Source: Flavobacterium frigidimaris
GTDB lineage: Bacteria; Bacteroidota; Bacteroidia; Flavobacteriales; Flavobacteriaceae
DNA: 64,000 bases
Direction: 5' to 3'
Assembly (NCBI GenBank): GCA_900129595.1
Contig: FQWG01000008.1
Location: forward strand, 124,001-188,000
Of the stretch, positions 52,706 to 62,575 are shown one piece after another (the first letter of the stretch is position 1; each line of letters opens with the position of its first letter). The position numbers and the translations under genes are program-made. Under the pieces are notes generated by a model, which worked only from the letters and a program-made list of their open reading frames with translations, made no database searches and was not told the origin of the DNA.

Positions 52706-54184
52706 ATGCGTTTACGAATACTGCTTTTATTTACTTTGCTTTGCTGTAAATCATTGTTGTTTTCGCAAACGACCGTTCAAAACCCGTCTAAAAGTGATTT
52801 CTCTCCGGCATTAACTATTTTAGCTTCAGATTCGCTTCAGGGCCGAAAAGCTAATGGAAAAGGCGGCAGTTTAGCTGCTTCTTATGTATCCTCTAAAATG
52901 CATTCTTACAAGCTGAAAGCTTACAATTATTTCGAAGATTATTTTCAAATATTTGAAATTGAAGAACATGCCGTAAAAAAAACATCTTTACAAATCAAAA
53001 AAAGAAATCATAAAACAATTTCCCTTTCTCCTGACAAAGATTTTGAAGTTACTCCAACAACAAATTCCATTCAAAAAAAACAAGTTGACGTAGTTTTTGC
53101 ATCTTATGGTCTAGATGTCCCAAAAGAAAACTACGACGATTATAAAAACTTAGATGTAAAAAACAAAATTGTGGTGGTTTTAAGCGGATTCCCAGACGAT
53201 CAGGATACCACTTCTTCAACTTATAAAAAATTCAAAAACATATTTCCGGAAGAAAATGATCTGGAAGAAACCAAACTAAAAACCGCAATTAGTAAAGGTG
53301 CGATTGCTTTAATCATTATCGAAACAAGAGAAAATTTTAAGCCTCAGAACAAAGAAAATGAAGTTTTTCATTCTTTAGAAAATACAACTACGACATCGAT
53401 TCCTGTTTTTAAAATTAGCAAAAAAACAGCAGAAACTCTTTTTCCGAAAAGTGACATTCCTTTAAAAAATGACCTAGCTTCTACTCTATTAAAAAATGTA
53501 AAAATCAATTTTTCGATAGAATTAAAACATGAAACCTCTTATGTTGGAAATGTTTTAGGGCTTATTCCCGGAAAAGACACTACAAAAACTATTATTATTG
53601 GAGCGCATTATGATCATTTGGGAATTAAAAATGATTCGATCTATAACGGTGCAGATGATAATGCATCCGGAACTTCGGGCATGCTGGCTTTGGCCAAAAA
53701 ATGGTCAGAATCAAATATAAAACCCGAATATAATATTCTTTTTGCAGCATGGACTGCCGAAGAAATGGGCCTCTTAGGAAGTGAATATTTTGTTCAGAAT
53801 TTTGATTTCAAAAAACAAAAAATCTTGCTTGCTATTAATATGGATATGATTTCAAGAAGTGCTCCTGAAGACAAAACACATCGAATGCTGAGCATTGGAA
53901 CCCAAAAGGAAACCGAATACCTAAAGAAAATTGCCAGCGAAAGCAACGCCAGACTCCAAAATCCATTTACGCTCGATTTATGGGAAACTGATGGGCATTC
54001 CGGAAGCGATTATGCATCGTTTACCGCAAAAGGAATTCCGGTAATGACTTTTTTTAGCGGTTTTCACGAAGATTATCATACGCCCCGGGATAAAGTTTCA
54101 AAACTAGATTTAGATAAAATACAGGACGTTTTATTTATAGTCAATAATTCTGTTTTAAAATTCATAGAAAATCAGCCTAACTAA
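52706..54184 (+). CDS. Exported M28-family metallopeptidase with PA-like insert
   Basis: This 492-residue protein has a signal peptide (after LLFSQ), an N-terminal region with a PA-type insert (ASYGLDVPKENYDDYKNLDVK), and an M28 catalytic domain in the last 220 residues. Zinc ligands and acid-base residues appear in order: IGAHYDHLG, NGADDNASG, AAWTAEEMGLLGSE, INMDMISR and HEDYHTPRD. M28 enzymes are aminopeptidases or dipeptidases. It is followed by cyanophycinase after 12 bases and an N-acyl hydrolase after that, forming an exported peptide/amide degradation set. Confidence 0.9.
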   Translation: MRLRILLLFTLLCCKSLLFSQTTVQNPSKSDFSPALTILASDSLQGRKANGKGGSLAASYVSSKMHSYKLKAYNYFEDYFQIFEIEEHAVKKTSLQIKKRNHKTISLSPDKDFEVTPTTNSIQKKQVDVVFASYGLDVPKENYDDYKNLDVKNKIVVVLSGFPDDQDTTSSTYKKFKNIFPEENDLEETKLKTAISKGAIALIIIETRENFKPQNKENEVFHSLENTTTTSIPVFKISKKTAETLFPKSDIPLKNDLASTLLKNVKINFSIELKHETSYVGNVLGLIPGKDTTKTIIIGAHYDHLGIKNDSIYNGADDNASGTSGMLALAKKWSESNIKPEYNILFAAWTAEEMGLLGSEYFVQNFDFKKQKILLAINMDMISRSAPEDKTHRMLSIGTQKETEYLKKIASESNARLQNPFTLDLWETDGHSGSDYASFTAKGIPVMTFFSGFHEDYHTPRDKVSKLDLDKIQDVLFIVNNSVLKFIENQPN

Positions 54185-54196
54185 ACCAAAATAACC

Positions 54197-55060
54197 ATGA
54201 AAAACCAACTGCTTTTTACATTTTCATTTCAAAAATACTGTTTGCTTTTATTCTTATTCAGCAGTTATTTTATGCAGGCACAAACACCAAAAGGAAAGTT
54301 ATTTATTATTGGCGGCGGAGACCGATCTGATAATTTGATGAAACAAGTTTTGAGTGTCGCTGAATTATCTAAAAAAGATTATATCGTGGTTTTACCTATG
54401 TCGAGCGAAGAGCCGGACAGTTCGTTTATTTTCTTTAAAACACAAATGGTAAAATTAACATCCAACCCAATTGTGATGCTCAATTTCAACAAGGAAACAG
54501 CGCAAAATAAAGTATTGGCCGATTCGCTGCAAAAAGCAAAACTGATCTTTATAAGTGGCGGCGATCAGGTTCGTTTTATGAATGTAGTGCAAAACACTCC
54601 AATAAAAACCGCCATACAAAAAGCCTACGAAAACGGCAGCACTATTTCAGGAACAAGTGCCGGAGCAGCTGTAATGTCTGAAAAGATGATTACCGGAAAT
54701 CAGAAATTGCAAAAAGAATATTCCGGAACTTTTGATAATATCCGATATGATAATCTGGAAACTTCTGAAGGTTTGGGATTATTGAAAACAGCCGTTATCG
54801 ATCAGCATTTTTTAAAGAGAAACCGTTACAATCGTTTACTTTCTGCTTTAGTTGAATTCCCAACCCTAACAGGAATTGGAATTGATGAAGCAACGGCAAT
54901 TATAGTTCGAAACAATCAGATAGAAGTAGCCGGAGAAAGCGAAGTAATCGTAGTCAGAAATCCAAAAGGAATTTTGAAAGCAAAACACCATAACCTGATT
55001 TCCATCGAAAGTCTTCAAATGAGTATTTATACCGCAGGGCAAAAATTTAATATCAAATAA
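54197..55060 (+). CDS. Exported cyanophycinase-like peptidase (family S51)
   Basis: Cyanophycinases cleave cyanophycin (poly-aspartate with arginine side chains) to beta-Asp-Arg dipeptides. The 287-residue protein has a signal peptide (after FMQAQ), the FIIGGGDRSDN start of the fold, and the nucleophile motif GTSAGAAVMS with Ser in the SAG elbow. KTAVIDQHFLKRNRYNRLL and GIGIDEATAIIV follow as in the family. Peptidase E-like dipeptidase activity is the alternative. Location between an M28 peptidase and an acylase, with ornithine aminotransferase nearby, is compatible with use of Arg-rich polymer as a nitrogen source. Confidence 0.85.
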   Translation: MKNQLLFTFSFQKYCLLLFLFSSYFMQAQTPKGKLFIIGGGDRSDNLMKQVLSVAELSKKDYIVVLPMSSEEPDSSFIFFKTQMVKLTSNPIVMLNFNKETAQNKVLADSLQKAKLIFISGGDQVRFMNVVQNTPIKTAIQKAYENGSTISGTSAGAAVMSEKMITGNQKLQKEYSGTFDNIRYDNLETSEGLGLLKTAVIDQHFLKRNRYNRLLSALVEFPTLTGIGIDEATAIIVRNNQIEVAGESEVIVVRNPKGILKAKHHNLISIESLQMSIYTAGQKFNIK

Positions 55061-55062
55061 TC

Positions 55063-57264
55063 ATGTTCAATTACCATAAAATAATACAATTCACCTTTGT
55101 TTTTTGTTGTGTGAATTTTCAGATTTCTGCACAAAAAATCAATACAAAAGAGGTTGCCCGTCTGGAAAAATCAGCACAACAGGTTTCGATTATCAGAGAC
55201 AAATGGGGAATTCCGCATGTTTACGGAAAAACTGATGCTGATGCTGTTTTCGGATTATTGTATGCACAATGTGAAGACGATTTTAAACGTATTGAAATGA
55301 ATTATGTCGAAAAATTGGGACGCCTTTCAGAAATAAAAGGAGAATCGGTTTTATACAATGATTTAGAAATTCGCCTTTTGATAGATACTGAAGAAGCAAA
55401 ATCAGATTATAAAAAAGCACCACTTTGGCTAAAAAAATTATTGAACAGTTATGCCGATGCCATCAACTTTTATCTTTACAAACATCCTGAAGTAAAACCT
55501 GCACTTTTAACGCATTTTGAATCGTGGTTCCCACTATTGTGGACAGACGGAAGTATTGGCGCCATAAGTACTGCCGATCTTTCAACAGGAGAATTAAAGG
55601 CTTTTTATTCCGGTAATAATGATAAAGTAGCGTATGTAGAAAGAGAAAAAAATGTACAAACCGGCTCCAATGGTTTTGCCTTCTCACCTTCAAAAACCGC
55701 TGACGGCAACGCTATTTTATACATCAATCCGCACACTACTTTTTACTTTAGACCAGAAGTACAGATCACAAGCGAAGAAGGCCTGAATGTGTACGGAGCC
55801 GTAACCTGGGGACAGTTTTTTATTTATCAGGGTTTTAATGAAAATTGCGGCTGGATGCATACCTCATCAAACGTTGATGTTGCCGATATGTATGCGGAAA
55901 AAATCATAAATAAAAAAGGAAAATTATTTTATGAATTCGATAAAAAGCTATTGCCTGTTATTGAAAAAGAAATCACAATAAAATATACTGAAAACGGAAA
56001 AGTAATTCCTAAAAAATTCAAAACGTATTTTACCAACAACGGTCCGGTTATGGCGAACCGTGACGGAAAATGGATCAGTTTAAAATCGAACAATCGTTCG
56101 ATGACCAGTTTGATTCAGAGTTGGGTGAGAACAAAATCAACGAGTTTTGATGACTATAAAAAAGCGATGGATCTAAAAGCCAACACCTCTAATAATACCG
56201 TTTATGCTGATAACAAAGGAAACATTGCCTACTGGCACGGTAACTTCATACCAATACGGGATAAAAGCCTCAATTGGGCAAAAGTGGTCGACGGATCGAT
56301 TTCATCCACACAATGGAAAGGTTTACATGAAGTAAACGAAACGGTTCATGTTTATAATCCGGTAAATGGCTGGCTGCAAAATTGCAATTCGACACCCTAT
56401 TCTGTAGCCGGAGAAAACAGCCCGAAAAAAGAAAATTACCTGCCTTATATGGCGCCTGATGGAGAAAATTTCAGAGGAGTAAATGCGGTTCGTATTTTCA
56501 GTAAGGGAGATCATTATACTTTAGACAAAGTAATCGCTGACGGATATGATACCAAATTATCGATTTTTGAAATTCTGATTCCGAGTCTGATTGCTGTTTT
56601 CGAAAAAAACATAAAACCATCAGATCCGGAATATGCAGCATTAATTGAACCTATCTCTATCTTAAAAAAATGGGATTATTATGCCAAAGAAAATTCGGTA
56701 GCTACTACATTAGCCGTAGAATGGGCGTACAAATTAGACCCGATTATCTTAAAAGCTTATATCGATGAAGGCGAATTGGATCAGGTACAGAACACTAAAA
56801 ATTTCGCTGCAAATGCCTCCGTAAAACAAGTTATACCTCAGTTACAGGACGTTTTAAAAAATTTAAAATCAAACTGGGGAACCTGGCAAGTAGCGTGGGG
56901 AGAAATCAACCGTTTTCAGCGTTTAAATGGTGATATAGATCTAAAATACGATGACGCAAAACCAAGCTTACCCATTGCTTTTGGTCCTGGTTCGTGGGGA
57001 AGTTTACCTTCTTTTAAAAGCAGTTACCAAAACGATTCCAAAAAACGGTATGGCTACAATGGCAATAGTTTTGTTTGTGCAGTAGAATTTGGCCCAAGAA
57101 TAAAAGCTAAATCATTATTGGCAGGCGGAAACAGCGGAGATCCAAATTCAAAACATTTTAATGATCAGTCTGAAATGTATCAAAAAGGAGCATTTAAAGA
57201 AGTGTTGTTTTACAAAGAAGACGTGATCAAAAATGCCGAAAAAACCTATCATCCCGGCGAATGA
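55063..57264 (+). CDS. Exported penicillin-acylase-family amidase
   Basis: This 733-residue Ntn-hydrolase precursor has a signal peptide, an alpha-subunit part and a beta subunit starting at about Ser202 (in TGSNGFAFSPSKTADGNAIL), the autocatalytic nucleophile with the conserved Asn next to it. VTWGQFFIYQGFNENCGWMHT and SNNTVYADNKGNIAYWHG are typical of the family. The subfamily is closest to acyl-homoserine-lactone/aculeacin-type acylases by general look, but substrate prediction is not safe. It starts 2 bases after the cyanophycinase stop and ends the operon with a terminator. Confidence 0.88.
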   Translation: MFNYHKIIQFTFVFCCVNFQISAQKINTKEVARLEKSAQQVSIIRDKWGIPHVYGKTDADAVFGLLYAQCEDDFKRIEMNYVEKLGRLSEIKGESVLYNDLEIRLLIDTEEAKSDYKKAPLWLKKLLNSYADAINFYLYKHPEVKPALLTHFESWFPLLWTDGSIGAISTADLSTGELKAFYSGNNDKVAYVEREKNVQTGSNGFAFSPSKTADGNAILYINPHTTFYFRPEVQITSEEGLNVYGAVTWGQFFIYQGFNENCGWMHTSSNVDVADMYAEKIINKKGKLFYEFDKKLLPVIEKEITIKYTENGKVIPKKFKTYFTNNGPVMANRDGKWISLKSNNRSMTSLIQSWVRTKSTSFDDYKKAMDLKANTSNNTVYADNKGNIAYWHGNFIPIRDKSLNWAKVVDGSISSTQWKGLHEVNETVHVYNPVNGWLQNCNSTPYSVAGENSPKKENYLPYMAPDGENFRGVNAVRIFSKGDHYTLDKVIADGYDTKLSIFEILIPSLIAVFEKNIKPSDPEYAALIEPISILKKWDYYAKENSVATTLAVEWAYKLDPIILKAYIDEGELDQVQNTKNFAANASVKQVIPQLQDVLKNLKSNWGTWQVAWGEINRFQRLNGDIDLKYDDAKPSLPIAFGPGSWGSLPSFKSSYQNDSKKRYGYNGNSFVCAVEFGPRIKAKSLLAGGNSGDPNSKHFNDQSEMYQKGAFKEVLFYKEDVIKNAEKTYHPGE

Positions 57265-57289
57265 TTTTTTACTTGTAAATTAACTTAGA

Positions 57290-57322
57290 AACCTCGGAAG
57301 AAATACATTCCGAGGTTTTTTT
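57290..57322 (+). terminator. Terminator after the acylase gene
   Basis: AACCTCGGA and TCCGAGGTT pair around a 13-base loop and are followed by seven Ts. It closes the Lrp-peptidase-cyanophycinase-acylase run. Confidence 0.85.
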
Positions 57323-57363
57323 GTAACATTTTATTTCAGATATTTGTTAAAAATTGTAAAACT

Positions 57364-58137
57364 ATGAAAAATCTATCCTTTCTTTTGTTTGCTTCTATTT
57401 TGTTTTCTAACGCTATAAATGCACAACTAAAAGCTGTAAAATATACAGACGGTTCTCAGGCATTAAATGGATTATTTATAAAATCTGCTAAAAAAAGCAG
57501 CCAGAATCCGGGCATTTTACTTTTACCAGCCTGGTTGGGAATCGATAAAGCGTCGAAGGATATCGCAGAAAATTTATCAAAACTAGGCTATAATGTCTTC
57601 ATCGCTGATATTTATGGAGAAGGAAACTACCCTACAAACACTGCCGAAGCCGGAAAACAAGCCGGTTATTATAAAAAGAATTACGAAGTATATCAAAAAC
57701 GCATTGATGCAGCCTTAAAAGAATTAGTAAAGTCCGGAGCAAATGCAGATAATATTGTCGCTATCGGGTATTGTTTTGGAGGAACAGGTGTTCTTGAAGC
57801 AGCCCGTGGACATTTGAACCTAAAAGGCGTAGTTTCGTTTCACGGAGGTTTGGGCAAAGATGTAAGTCGTCCGGTTCAACCAATTTCAACAAAAGTATTG
57901 GTTTGTCACGGGGCAGATGATCCGTTTGAATCAAAGGAGGAAATTACCGCTTTTCAGCAGGAAATGCGCGACTCAAAAGCCGATTGGCAAATGATTTATT
58001 ATGCGAATGCCGTACATTCATTCACCAATCCTGAAGCCGGAAACGACAATTCAAAAGGAGCTGCTTATAATGCAGTTGCAGCAAAAAGATCATTTGAGCA
58101 TTTGCAGCTTTTCCTGAATGAAGTATTGAAAAAATAA
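57364..58137 (+). CDS. Exported dienelactone-hydrolase-family protein
   Basis: This 257-residue alpha/beta hydrolase has a signal peptide (after AINAQ). It has the Cys nucleophile in GYCFGG (near residue 140), with the acid in HGADDPF and the His in NAVHSFTNPEAG. This Cys-Asp-His set is the dienelactone hydrolase arrangement. The exported location is unlike classical chlorocatechol enzymes, so the physiological ester is unknown. It is a single gene between a terminator and a repeat-rich gap. Confidence 0.88.
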   Translation: MKNLSFLLFASILFSNAINAQLKAVKYTDGSQALNGLFIKSAKKSSQNPGILLLPAWLGIDKASKDIAENLSKLGYNVFIADIYGEGNYPTNTAEAGKQAGYYKKNYEVYQKRIDAALKELVKSGANADNIVAIGYCFGGTGVLEAARGHLNLKGVVSFHGGLGKDVSRPVQPISTKVLVCHGADDPFESKEEITAFQQEMRDSKADWQMIYYANAVHSFTNPEAGNDNSKGAAYNAVAAKRSFEHLQLFLNEVLKK

Positions 58138-58144
58138 TATTGTT

Positions 58145-58285
58145 ATTGATGGCACACGGATAACGCTGATTAAACGGGTTTACACTGATTTTTAACATAA
58201 TTAATTCGTGCTAATTCGTGCAATTTGTGGCAAAAAACCAGCGTAAACCAGTTCAAACCCGTAACATCCGCGGGCAAAAAAACAA
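58145..58285. repeat. Degenerate intergenic repeat with GGTTTACACTGATTTTTAAC-type segments
   Basis: Segments AACGGGTTTACACTG and CCAGCGTAAACCAGTTC are roughly complementary. The direct pair AATTCGTGCTAATTCGTGCA sits between them. CACGGATAAC and GATTAAACGG resemble parts of the tandem unit at 18945. It is probably another decayed copy of a dispersed repeat. Confidence 0.5.
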
Positions 58286-58316
58286 CAACCAAAACAGATT
58301 AAACCAAAAATAACCA

Positions 58317-59294
58317 ATGTCACACAGTCCGATTAGAAAAGACAAAACCTGCCTGAATTGCAGACATGTTGTAGAACAAAAATTTTGTCCAAATTGCGGG
58401 CAGGAAAATACAGATTCCCGAAAAACTTTTCATCACTTATTCATTCATTTCTTTGAAGATTTAACGCATTATGAAAATGCTTTCTGGCGTACCATTAAAA
58501 ACCTTTTATTCAAACCTTCTTCTTTAACCAAAGAATATCTTTCGGGAAAACGATTATCTTATTTAGCGCCTGTGCGCCTTTATATTTTCATCAGTTTTAT
58601 TACATTTTTAATGATTGCTTTATTTCCGGATCATGATAGTGAAATTGTAACTTTAAATAAAAATCACAAAACGGATACAAAAGAAGTCCCTAAAAATATT
58701 TTTACAGGAGATATAAATGATCTTGAACCGGGAGATGATTTTGATAAATTTACTATAGAAATGGATTCTGTTCAAAAACATGCTCCGGAAAAAGACAAAA
58801 TAAACGATTTTACTTATTCGAATCTTAAAAAAATTCAATACATAAAAGATCATAATACAAAAGAGGAATTAATCAAAAAGTTTACAGAATCTTTCGTTCA
58901 TAACATTCCGAAAGTGCTATTTATTGTCATGCCTTTTTTCGCTTTCTTTTTATGGCTTTTTCACAACAAAAAGAAATGGTACTATTTTGATCATGGTATA
59001 TTTACCTTACACTATTTCTCTTTTTTACTTTTAATATATCTGATCCTTTTTCTAATCCGAAAACTCGTTGGTCTTTTTGGAGTGGATAGTCCATTAACCT
59101 TTATTTCAGATGTAACTGACTTTTTGGGCTTTGTCTGGATGTTCTATTATTTTTTCCCTGCACATCATCGTTTTTATGGAGAAACCAGATGGGTATCATT
59201 TGTTAAAAGTATAGTCTTATTATTTATAAACTCCTTTTTTATCCTATTTTTACTAATACTTTATGCTTTCTATACATTCATAAACTTACATTAA
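58317..59294 (+). CDS. DUF3667 zinc-ribbon membrane protein
   Basis: This 325-residue protein begins with a zinc ribbon (CLNCRHVVEQKFCPNCGQEN, residues about 12-31) followed by the DUF3667 core HHLFIHFFEDLTHYENAFWRTI and LLFKPSSLTKEYLSGKRLSYL. It has four or five membrane segments in the second half. The family is frequent in Bacteroidota and has no known function. It is followed after 7 bases by an M28 lipoprotein gene, probably in one operon. Confidence 0.88.
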   Translation: MSHSPIRKDKTCLNCRHVVEQKFCPNCGQENTDSRKTFHHLFIHFFEDLTHYENAFWRTIKNLLFKPSSLTKEYLSGKRLSYLAPVRLYIFISFITFLMIALFPDHDSEIVTLNKNHKTDTKEVPKNIFTGDINDLEPGDDFDKFTIEMDSVQKHAPEKDKINDFTYSNLKKIQYIKDHNTKEELIKKFTESFVHNIPKVLFIVMPFFAFFLWLFHNKKKWYYFDHGIFTLHYFSFLLLIYLILFLIRKLVGLFGVDSPLTFISDVTDFLGFVWMFYYFFPAHHRFYGETRWVSFVKSIVLLFINSFFILFLLILYAFYTFINLH

Positions 59295-59301
59295 ATTAAC
59301 A

Positions 59302-60318
59302 ATGAAAAAAATTATAATTCTCTTATTAATTGGTTCTGCATTTTCGTGCAAAAATATGCAGTCTGTTGCGTCAAAAGACAATTCAGATCCAAGCAAATAC
59401 ATAAAATCTATTAAGGAAAAAGACTTAAAGGAAATGCTATATGTTATCGCTTCTGATGAAATGGAAGGTCGTGAAACCGGCTCTAAAGGACAGAAAAAAG
59501 CAGGTCTCTATATGATCGAACAATACAAGAAAAACGGAATTTCTTTTCCGAAAGGAGCTACAGATTTTTACCAGCATATTCCTGCCTCTTTCCTTAACGC
59601 AAGACGCAATGAAAACTTACCGGATTCTGAAAACATCTGGGCGTATATTGAAGGTTCTGAAAAACCGGATGAAGTTCTTGTGATTTCTGCACATTATGAT
59701 CACGTAGGCATCAAAAATGGCGAAGTATATAACGGAGCTGATGACGATGGATCAGGAACTGTAGCAGTAATAGAAATGGCAAAAGCATTTGCAAAAGCAA
59801 AGAAAAACGGACACGGACCAAAACGTTCTATTCTTTTCCTGCACGTAACCGGTGAAGAACACGGCTTGCACGGATCACGTTTTTACTCTGAGAATCCTTT
59901 ATTCCCGATTGCCAATACCATTGCTGACATCAATATTGACATGATTGGCCGTCGTGATGTAGAACATGCTAATACAAACAACTACGTGTATGTAATTGGA
60001 GCTGACAGATTATCAACAGATTTGCACAATATTGTAGTGGCTCAAAATGAGAAATATACTAAAGTAGATCTGGATTTTAAGTTTAATGATCCTAAAGATC
60101 CTAATCATTTTTATGAGCGTTCCGATCATTATAACTTCGCGAAATTTGGTATTCCGGCAGTTTTCTTCTTCAACGGAGTTCATGAAGACTATCATGGAAA
60201 GGGTGATGAACCTGAAAAAATCGAATACGATGCCTTAACCAACAGAACGAAACTGGCCTTTGTTGTGGCTTGGGATTTAGCCAATAGAGAGAACAGACCG
60301 GTAGTGGATAAAAAATAA
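59302..60318 (+). CDS. M28-family metallopeptidase lipoprotein
   Basis: This 338-residue protein has a lipoprotein signal (SAFSC, Cys16). The M28 domain has SAHYDHVG, NGADDDGSGT, VTGEEHGLHGS, NIDMIGRRD and HEDYHGKGDE for two zinc ions and the catalytic Glu. It is shorter than the M28 protein at 52706 and lacks the PA-like insert, so the two are distinct paralogues. Its place is the periplasm or outer membrane. It likely acts as an aminopeptidase. Confidence 0.9.
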   Translation: MKKIIILLLIGSAFSCKNMQSVASKDNSDPSKYIKSIKEKDLKEMLYVIASDEMEGRETGSKGQKKAGLYMIEQYKKNGISFPKGATDFYQHIPASFLNARRNENLPDSENIWAYIEGSEKPDEVLVISAHYDHVGIKNGEVYNGADDDGSGTVAVIEMAKAFAKAKKNGHGPKRSILFLHVTGEEHGLHGSRFYSENPLFPIANTIADINIDMIGRRDVEHANTNNYVYVIGADRLSTDLHNIVVAQNEKYTKVDLDFKFNDPKDPNHFYERSDHYNFAKFGIPAVFFFNGVHEDYHGKGDEPEKIEYDALTNRTKLAFVVAWDLANRENRPVVDKK

Positions 60319-60323
60319 GCTTA

Positions 60324-60479
60324 AAAGGTTCAAAGTTACAAAGGCCCAAAGTTTTTTTATAAACTAAAGTCTATTTAGAGTAAAAACAAAAAGGGATGAG
60401 TTTTAATAACTCATCCCTTTTTTATATTTCCAGATCCCAAAAGAAAAACCTCAGAACCTTTGTAACTTTGAACCTTTGT
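60324..60479. repeat. GGTTCAAAGTTACAAAGG inverted repeat enclosing a terminator
   Basis: AAGGTTCAAAGTTACAAAGG at 60325 and its complement CCTTTGTAACTTTGAACCTT at 60458 enclose a hairpin AAAGGGATGAG/CTCATCCCTTT (60391-60420) with a T run on either side. The outer arms are a dispersed repeat; the inner hairpin is a likely bidirectional terminator for the M28 and rho genes. Confidence 0.8.
60388..60423. terminator. Bidirectional terminator between M28 gene and rho
   Basis: AAAGGGATGAG and CTCATCCCTTT form an 11-bp stem with a 9-base loop and five or more Ts on both strands' exits. The genes on either side are convergent. Confidence 0.85.
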
Positions 60480-60487
60480 CCCTCTTT

Positions 60488-62392
60488 TTAGTCATTCATA
60501 GAAATCAAAAACTCTTCGTTGTTTCTTGTTTTCTTGAAACGTTCGTTTACAAAATCCATAGATTCTACCGGGTTCATATCTGATAGGTATTTACGCATAA
60601 TCCACATTCTTTGTAATGTTTTTTCGTCTAATAATAAATCATCACGACGTGTGCTTGACGAAGTAAGATCAATTGCAGGGAAAATACGTTTGTTAGCGAT
60701 TTTACGATCCAATTGAAGCTCCATATTACCAGTACCTTTAAATTCTTCAAAGATCACCTCATCCATTTTAGAACCTGTTTCAGTCAATGCAGTTGCGATA
60801 ATACTTAATGAGCCACCGTTTTCTACATTTCTTGCCGCTCCAAAGAAACGTTTTGGTTTTTGTAATGCATTGGCATCCACACCACCACTTAACACTTTTC
60901 CTGACGCAGGCTGAACAGTATTATAAGCTCTTGCCAAACGTGTAATTGAGTCTAAAAGAATCACTACATCGTGTCCGCATTCTACCAGACGTTTCGCTTT
61001 TTCAAGAACGATATTGGCGATTTTTACGTGTTCTTGTGGTTCTCTGTCAAAAGTAGAAGCGATAACTTCTCCACGAACGCTGCGTTGCATATCTGTAACC
61101 TCTTCAGGACGCTCATCGATCAAAAGAACGATAAGATATACTTCAGGATGGTTTGCAGCAATTGCGTTTGCAATGTCTTTTAATAACATTGTTTTACCTG
61201 TTTTAGGCTGTGCAACGATCATACCACGCTGTCCTTTTCCTATAGGAGAAAACAAATCGATAATACGGGTTGAAACAGAACTGCCTTTTTCGGCTAGTTT
61301 GAATTTTTCTGAAGGAAAAACAGGTGTCAGGTGCTCAAAAGAAACTCTGTCGCGAACCACCTGAGGATCGTGACCATTGATTTTAAGTACACGAACTAAA
61401 GGGAAAAACTTCTCGCCTTCTTTAGGAGGGCGAACCACTCCTTTTACAGTATCTCCGGTTTTAAGACCAAATAATCTGATTTGTGAAGTTGATAAATAAA
61501 TATCATCAGGAGAGGCTAAATAATTATAATCTGATGAACGTAAGAAACCATAACCATCCGGCATCATTTCAAGAACACCTTCACTTTCTATAATTCCGTC
61601 AAACTCAAAGTCTGAATCCCTGAAATTATTTTTTTTGTTTTTATGATTTGGATTTTGATTCCCGTTACTCACATTTCCGTTAGCGTTTCCATTTTGATTT
61701 GGATTCTGAGGAGCCGCCGGATTTTGATTGGGATTCTGATTTGGATTTTTAATCTGATTCGGATTGGTCTTTTTAACCAGAACCGGTGCTTCTGTTTTTT
61801 CAGCAGTTGAAGTTTCTGCTACAGCTTCGCCCTCTGGAATTGCTTCTTTTGTGGCTTCTTTTTCTTTTTGTAAAGCGACTTTTTTCTCGTAAGCTGATTT
61901 ATTGAATTTTACGATTTTTGGTCCTTTTTTCTCCGTTACTTCATTTTCTGAAGCTTCTTTTACTTCTAAATTCTCAGGAGTTTCAGCTGGCTTCTTAACT
62001 TCTGCAGCTTCTTTAGCTTCTGCAACTACTTTAGCTACGGGAGTTGGTTTGGCTTTAGGAGTTATCTTTGCTGCCGGTGTTTGTTTTACAACTACGGGAG
62101 CTTCTGCCTTTTCAGGAGTTTCCTCTACTTTATCAAATTCTAAGACCGGGGCATTTTTGCTAATAGCCACTTTTTTCACCGGAACAATTCTTGCTCTTTT
62201 TGGCTTATCATCAATGTTTTCCGTTTCAGTTACAGCACTAACAGGTGGTGCTACAGTGGTTTCTTGATGCGCTAAAATCTGGCTTATTAAAGCCTCTTTT
62301 TTGACACCATTAAACTTTATAGTTTTAGCTAACTTAGCTATTTCTTGAAGCTCAGAAAGCTTCATTTCTTTTAATGCAGAAATATCAAACAT
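60488..62392 (-). CDS. rho: Transcription termination factor Rho with long disordered insert
   Basis: Rho is the hexameric RNA helicase that ends transcription. The 634-residue protein has the N-terminal Rho domain ([18 protein letters not shown]), and then an insert at about residues 45-260 rich in Pro, Lys, Glu and finally Asn ([10 protein letters not shown] repeats). The cold-shock-like RNA-binding domain follows ([20 protein letters not shown]). The ATPase has Walker A PKTGKT ending near residue 401, then [12 protein letters not shown] and the Q/R loop regions. Such inserts are usual in Bacteroidota, and in Bacteroides the insert drives phase separation. It is the probable effector if the susC leaders terminate without hairpins. 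Confidence 0.95.
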   Translation of the reverse strand: MFDISALKEMKLSELQEIAKLAKTIKFNGVKKEALISQILAHQETTVAPPVSAVTETENIDDKPKRARIVPVKKVAISKNAPVLEFDKVEETPEKAEAPVVVKQTPAAKITPKAKPTPVAKVVAEAKEAAEVKKPAETPENLEVKEASENEVTEKKGPKIVKFNKSAYEKKVALQKEKEATKEAIPEGEAVAETSTAEKTEAPVLVKKTNPNQIKNPNQNPNQNPAAPQNPNQNGNANGNVSNGNQNPNHKNKKNNFRDSDFEFDGIIESEGVLEMMPDGYGFLRSSDYNYLASPDDIYLSTSQIRLFGLKTGDTVKGVVRPPKEGEKFFPLVRVLKINGHDPQVVRDRVSFEHLTPVFPSEKFKLAEKGSSVSTRIIDLFSPIGKGQRGMIVAQPKTGKTMLLKDIANAIAANHPEVYLIVLLIDERPEEVTDMQRSVRGEVIASTFDREPQEHVKIANIVLEKAKRLVECGHDVVILLDSITRLARAYNTVQPASGKVLSGGVDANALQKPKRFFGAARNVENGGSLSIIATALTETGSKMDEVIFEEFKGTGNMELQLDRKIANKRIFPAIDLTSSSTRRDDLLLDEKTLQRMWIMRKYLSDMNPVESMDFVNERFKKTRNNEEFLISMND

Positions 62393-62550
62393 GAATGTTC
62401 TATGAATTTAATTATTTTAACGGAAATACTGTAAAAAGAATAGGTAGATAATTGTTTTCGATTGACCGCAGTATGAAGTGCTTACGGTATTATGATGCAA
62501 TAATACGAATAAAATTTTATCATACAATAGTATTTTAAAAAAAGAAAATA

Positions 62551-62558
62551 TATTTTTG
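62551..62558 (+). promoter_or_regulatory. -7 box (TATTTTTG) before the DUF4293 gene
   Basis: TATTTTTG fits TAnnTTTG and lies 18 bases before the start codon. No good TTG is seen at -33, so confidence is moderate. Confidence 0.45.
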
Positions 62559-62575
62559 TAAAACAATTTCATACC

